A stretch of 64,000 nucleotides of DNA, from assembly GCA_016808115.1 (NCBI GenBank), contig JAEQBH010000193.1, forward strand, positions 4,340,001 through 4,404,000. Direction: 5' to 3'. The position numbers were made by a program, and so were the translations under genes. The notes under the pieces are model-generated. The model did no database searches. It was given only the letters and a program-made list of their open reading frames with translations, and was not told the DNA's origin. Shown here in pieces: positions 59,829 to 64,000 of this stretch (positions within the stretch are counted from its first letter, which is position 1; the number at the start of each line of letters is the position of its first letter). The stretch is from Tetrastigma voinierianum. Taxonomy: Eukaryota; Streptophyta; Magnoliopsida; Vitales; Vitaceae.

Positions 59829-62363
59829 TGTAGCGACCCCCGAGCCCGGCTCGACCCGGTTGGCAGATCCAAATCGAAACCCGGGGATGCTCAGTTTATT
59901 TCTTTTTATTTTCCGTGTTATTAAATTTTCTTTTTCAAAAAAAATGTCGCTACCCGAATCCCCGGCCCGACCCGAATGGCGGATCATTGGCCGGTTTACT
60001 CAGGCGTTTCATTTATCTTATGAAAGTATTTTATTATGTCATTTCATTCTTGAGAGCGGTTTGATTTAAAGCGGCAGTAATCATTTCAGTCAATGCAATT
60101 CGATAGGCGTACACATTTAACAAAATACATTTACAAAGAAGGCATTCATGCCTTTGAATGATATACAAAAATCAAGGTTGGAAGTTTAGCCTTTTTGTTT
60201 ACAAATACCACGTGTTCAAAAATGATATGCAAAATGAGCCGGGGTATATCTTATCTGTAAGTACTCTCTCTATGACTCTGGCAGTACAGTCTTGGCCTCC
60301 TTTTTTTCTTACTCTATACATTGCATAGGCAAAACTATACGCTATAGAATTTTTCATGCTTAGTGGTTTTATACAGTTCTATTCCAATATCAAATTTAAC
60401 TTGACATCGTTTAACATCAAACCATGCCTATTATATCAACATATACTCATCTTTATTCATTTTGGCATGCTTTCATTTTACAAATCATTTTATCATATCC
60501 TGACATGCATTTTCAATGCAATAATTCAATTCACAATTCAATTTATGATTTAAGCATATACATAAAATTTCATTTATACTAAAATCCAATGTTGGATTTA
60601 TTTTACTTTGACTATTCAAATCACATTTATGACGGATTTTGTTTGATGAATCCGGCGTCCTTATTATCATTCGGTAATGTGCCTACATTTAACAATTCGG
60701 TCTCCCCATCATGGCGGATGCCGTTTGGTGCGCACGACATGTGGTATCGCTTAAATGCCATACGCCATCATGGCCGGATCTTGTTGGTACATCACTTAAG
60801 TGGACATTTCTTGATGCCATAATGATGGATGTCGATTGGTGCATCCATGAAGTGGGACGTGGGCAATTTCGGGGTGCGCCGTGACGGATGTCGATTAGTT
60901 ACGCTCCGTCGAGGCGGTTCATTGGTATATCATTCAATTCAAGTTGTCAGGAATTGACCGATTCGTTTACAATTAGATTTATCATTCACATTCATTCAAT
61001 TTTCAAATATCACATTTCAATTCCATATTCACTTTAGTATTATCTTTCAAAGATATACTCAATCTATGTACTTATTTCATATACTCATTCACGTACTCAT
61101 TTCATATACTCATTCATGTACTCATTTCATAGTTACTTGGTAAACTACCAAAATACTTGAAATAAGAATAGAGTCAGAGAACAAACAGAAGTTGTCGGAT
61201 CTAGTTTCCTTCTTTTCGATCTCGGTCCTAGGTTAGGCGATCATCACCCATCCCTAGTCAATAACAATCACGCCACTCTTAGTGGATAAACAATTATCAT
61301 ATTTTTAGTGAATGACAATTTATCTTTGTTAGCGGTTTTGGGTTAAGACACTAAAGTGCAGCGATGGCGAACTTCTTGACGTGAGGTACAGTATGCTTTT
61401 CCTTTAGTTCTATCCTTATTTGAACCCCCATTAATCATTTCTTAGGGTCCCCAACAATTAGTATACGAATACGGGACTTAACAGTGCAAAAATATGCACA
61501 AACGGGATTTCTTTGAGCGATGGTCTGAGTACCACTTTGGTGGTACCGGTACCGGTCCTCCTTGCCGGTGGGTACGGTACGGTTTGAGGTACCCGGTACC
61601 CGCGCCCTCGCATCATGGTACCGGTACCACTACGGGTTTTTGCCCAGAAAACGTTGGATTTTGCATTTTCATCCATTTTTCTTCCTACCGAGCCTTCTCA
61701 ATCATCCCATATCAAAAATCCACCATGGGAATCTGAAAACAACTCCAAAGGTGGTTTAGAATCCATGAAAACCCTTTTCTCCCAATTTAGGGTTTTTTCC
61801 CCAAATCGAAAATCACAAAAATATGAGGTTAGGGTTTGATTTTCTTACCTTAGCTTCTTCAAATCTTCTCTTCCAAGTTGTTAGATCTCTTAGGAGCAAG
61901 AAGTGGGGAGCAAATCCAACCAAAACTTGATCTCTTGCAAACCCTAGCTCTTTCTCCCTTTTTCTCCTCTCTTCTTCTCCAAAAATGGGATGGCTCAAAA
62001 TGAGCACCTAATACCAAGTTTGGTCTTTTAAATCCCTTTTAAGTGTAGGCCAAACAAGTGTAAGGCCATGTTTGGCCTACACACCCATTTCTCATTTTTC
62101 ATTTTTTTCTTAAGTCACTTAATCTTCATAAGGCCTTGTTTGGCCACTCAATAAATCCAATTTTCCATTTTTCACTTGGGTAAATTTCCGGGTTCAATCA
62201 ATTTTCATTTAGCATATAATATTTGCCTTTGACTTTTAGCCATATAATCATTTATTCAATATTCATTTAACAATTCCCGAAAATACCCAAGATGGCTCAA
62301 TTTATACCCGGAATATATAATAATTTTTATCATAATATTCTAGGGTATTTTTGGGGCGTTACA
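59829..62363 (-). mobile_element. Solo LTR inside the element E RT
   Basis: 2,535 bp, TGTAGCGACCCC...GGGGCGTTACA, with a perfect target duplication GAAGG (59824-59828, 62364-62368). It is homologous to 48476-50638. It contains a cluster of GGTACC palindromes (61541-61629), including TGGTACCGGTACCA at 61616-61629, and a splice-donor-like AAGCTAAGGTAAGAAAATC (minus, about 61855-61838). It has no coding domain; its ORFs are incidental. The gene it interrupts reads through on both sides. Confidence 0.9.
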
Positions 62364-62368
62364 GAAGG

Positions 62369-62990
62369 CCTCCACCAATGAATCGTTATAAGGTTAAAAA
62401 AACCCTAATCATTAAAACCATAAAAGTTGTTAGGGCATTAATCAAACCAAATGGCATCACTATAAACTCATAATCCCCATATCTAGTACGAAAAAACGGT
62501 CTTTAATAGGTCTTCACCCTTTACCCTAAGTTGATAATACCTAGATCTTAGATCTATCTTAGAGAAAACACAAGACCCTTGTAATTGATCTAACACATCA
62601 TCAATCCTAGGCAATGGATATTTATTCTCAACTGTTACCTTATTTAACTCCCTATAATCAATACATAATCTCAAAGTCGCATTATTTTTCTTAACAAAGA
62701 GCATTGGAGCTCCCCCAAGGTGATACATTGGGTCTAATAAGACCTCTATCAAGCAATTCTTTAAATTGTGCTTTTAGCTCCTTTAGCTCCAAAGGAGCCA
62801 TTCATAAGGTGCTTTTGAGATAGGAGTCCTCCCTAACACTAACTCAATGGTGAATCTAACTTCCTTTTTAGTTTTGGTGGTAATCTAGGCAATACATCAA
62901 GATACACATCGGGATAATCTCTTACTATAGGAATATCATCCAACTTCGCATCCTTATCATTTCCCATAACATAAGCCAAATATCATTGAC
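62369..62990 (-). pseudogene. Element E reverse transcriptase, N-terminal part
   Basis: ORF 62752-62483 reads PMYHLGGAPMLFVKKNNATLRLCIDYRELNKVTVENKYPLPRIDDVLDQLQGSCVFSKIDLRSRYYQLRVKGEDLLKT, the classic RT motifs A-B (S-GAP-LFVKKKDG, CIDYRELNK, YPLPRIDD, FSKIDLRSGYHQ). A shifted frame continues TRYGDYEFIVMPFGLINALTTFM to the insertion. The first catalytic aspartate (KIDL) is kept. The start of RT and its protease linker are degraded between 62760 and 63000. Confidence 0.9.
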
Positions 62991-63024
62991 AACCTGTCTT
63001 GTGTAAGGTTTGAGCCTTCATAAT

Positions 63025-63420
63025 TTAAATTAATTGAATAGGAGTATCACTAGAACTTCCCTCAAAATAAAATTCAGGTTGTCTAGGAATATGAAAGGTC
63101 ACCTTCTTAGCAAAACAATCAATTAAGGCATGGTGAGTTGCTAGCCAATCCATTCCTAATATGATACCAAAATCATGCAATTTCAACAATATCAAGTCCA
63201 CATGTAGTTCTCTACCCCAAATCACAATACTATCATTCTTAACAACTTTGGTAGCCAAAAAGGATTTCCTAATTAGTGTAGAGACAAGCATATCAAATTG
63301 TAGCAAGCTAGTAAATAAGCCCAACTAATCAACAATAGAAACATAAATAAAAGAATAGGTAGCTCCTGGATTAATAAGCACTTTAATTGGTTGGGAACGA
63401 AACAAAATAATACATGTGAC
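63025..63420 (-). pseudogene. Element E aspartic protease
   Basis: The ORF 63324-63025 (99 aa) covers the C-terminal half: VDLILLKLHDFGIILGMDWLATHHALIDCFAKKVTFHIP, the family's D-D-ILGMDWL---HA-IDC motif. A stop separates it from VLINPGATYSFIYVS at about 63388-63344, which is the active-site region (family DPGATHSFIS). Here the catalytic aspartate is asparagine, so it would be inactive even without the stop. It would process Gag-Pol. Confidence 0.85.
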
Positions 63421-63429
63421 AACTTCTGG

Positions 63430-64000
63430 TAAGGCTTAAGCATCTTTGTTTGTCATGGAAAACACTCTTCCCCCTGTCCTTAGCCCAGTCTTTCCTCTAT
63501 CGAGTTTTTGTGCTTGAGAATTCTTTGTTAGTTGAAAATCTCAAACAAAATGACCATGTTAACCACAATTAAAGCATGCACCGATCTCTTTGTACCACCT
63601 TGTTTCTTGCCACACTTACTACAAGGAGTGACTTTGTCTTTCCATGCTTCTTAAGTTGGTTTGACACCCTTATCTCGTGAAGTACTTGGCCTTTTCTGTG
63701 TTTAAACACCTTAGGGATAATCAGATTTACCTTTCTTTTGTTGTACCCTATACTTTTGAAGTTCTTTGGCATTCCTCTCAACTAGGAGGGCACTCTCTAC
63801 CACTTTTGAATAGGTTTCCAACTTATGAAGGGAGAGTTTATCCTTCAAAAAGGGACTCAAACCCTCTTGGAAATTATTTTTTGAAGAAGATTTCTTTAAA
63901 CTTATCTCATACCGATGGTTCTTGACTCCCTAAAATTCTTTTCTTCATCATCCACCAATGTTACGCCTCATCACTAAGTATAAAAGTAGCAAACACAACG
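63430..64000 (-). pseudogene. gag: Element E gag, C-terminal part
   Basis: A minus-strand frame at about 63585-63540 reads ACFNCG-HGHFV-DF, a CCHC zinc knuckle whose final cysteine is phenylalanine and which contains stops. Upstream, ORF 63781-63569 is Lys/Arg-rich (HRKGQVLHEIRVSNQLKKHGKTKSL), fitting the basic nucleic-acid-binding region of Gag. The capsid part would lie mostly beyond 64000. Between knuckle and protease, a GRVFSMTNKDA-like phrase matches the family linker. Confidence 0.65.

Overview
This window reads as plant nuclear DNA that is almost entirely nested LTR retrotransposons. No host gene, rRNA gene or CRISPR array was recognised. No tRNA gene was recognised either, although a systematic tRNA scan was not possible by eye. 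Evidence for a plant comes from three sources. Ty3/gypsy lineages known only from plants are present (Athila-like, Tat-like with a second RNase H, Tekay/Del-like). Primer-binding sites match tRNA-Asp and initiator tRNA-Met. A plant mobile domain (PMD) reading frame is also present. The species cannot be told from this sequence.

Layout. 1-2083: 5' end of a minus-strand element, probably Ty1/copia, running off the left edge. 2098-44506: Athila-like element A (minus; LTR pair 2098-4087 and 40209-44506; target duplication CTAAT/CTAAC). Two large elements sit inside A. The first is a Tat-lineage element (plus, 5206-21016, perfect duplication GTACT), whose 5' LTR is itself split by a 4.3 kb LTR-like insert. 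The second is Athila-like element B (minus, 23015-38766, duplication TTTAG/ATTAG), with recognisable gag, protease, RT, RNase H and integrase. A's 5' LTR carries a solo LTR (40709-43005). 44512-54371: element C, the apparent target of A. It has an Athila-like LTR and PBS, but its internal region encodes a broken PMD protein instead of recognisable gag-pol. Its LTR holds two more LTR insertions. 54372-55505: unassigned DNA with a triplicated 40 bp repeat, a TATA box and a polyadenylation signal. 55506-64000: Tekay/Del-like element E (minus; 3' LTR, integrase, RNase H, RT, protease, gag; right end outside the window). Its RT catalytic motif is split by a solo LTR with a perfect GAAGG duplication.

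Relative order of events: C is older than A; A is older than Tat and B; Tat is older than the LTR inside its own LTR. All coding regions are broken by frameshifts and stops, so domain assignments rest on short motifs in the correct order and not on intact reading frames.

Most unusual features: (i) both LTRs of B end in a tandem array of about five 85 bp units, each joining the LTR terminus to a tRNA-Asp PBS; (ii) a CpG-rich palindrome, TGTCGCGACA and variants, is amplified into an array upstream of the TATA box in B and recurs as spaced pairs in A, in C and in the copia-like leader; (iii) a PMD reading frame sits behind a retrotransposon leader; (iv) a satellite-like 56 bp array lies in the Tat 3' region.
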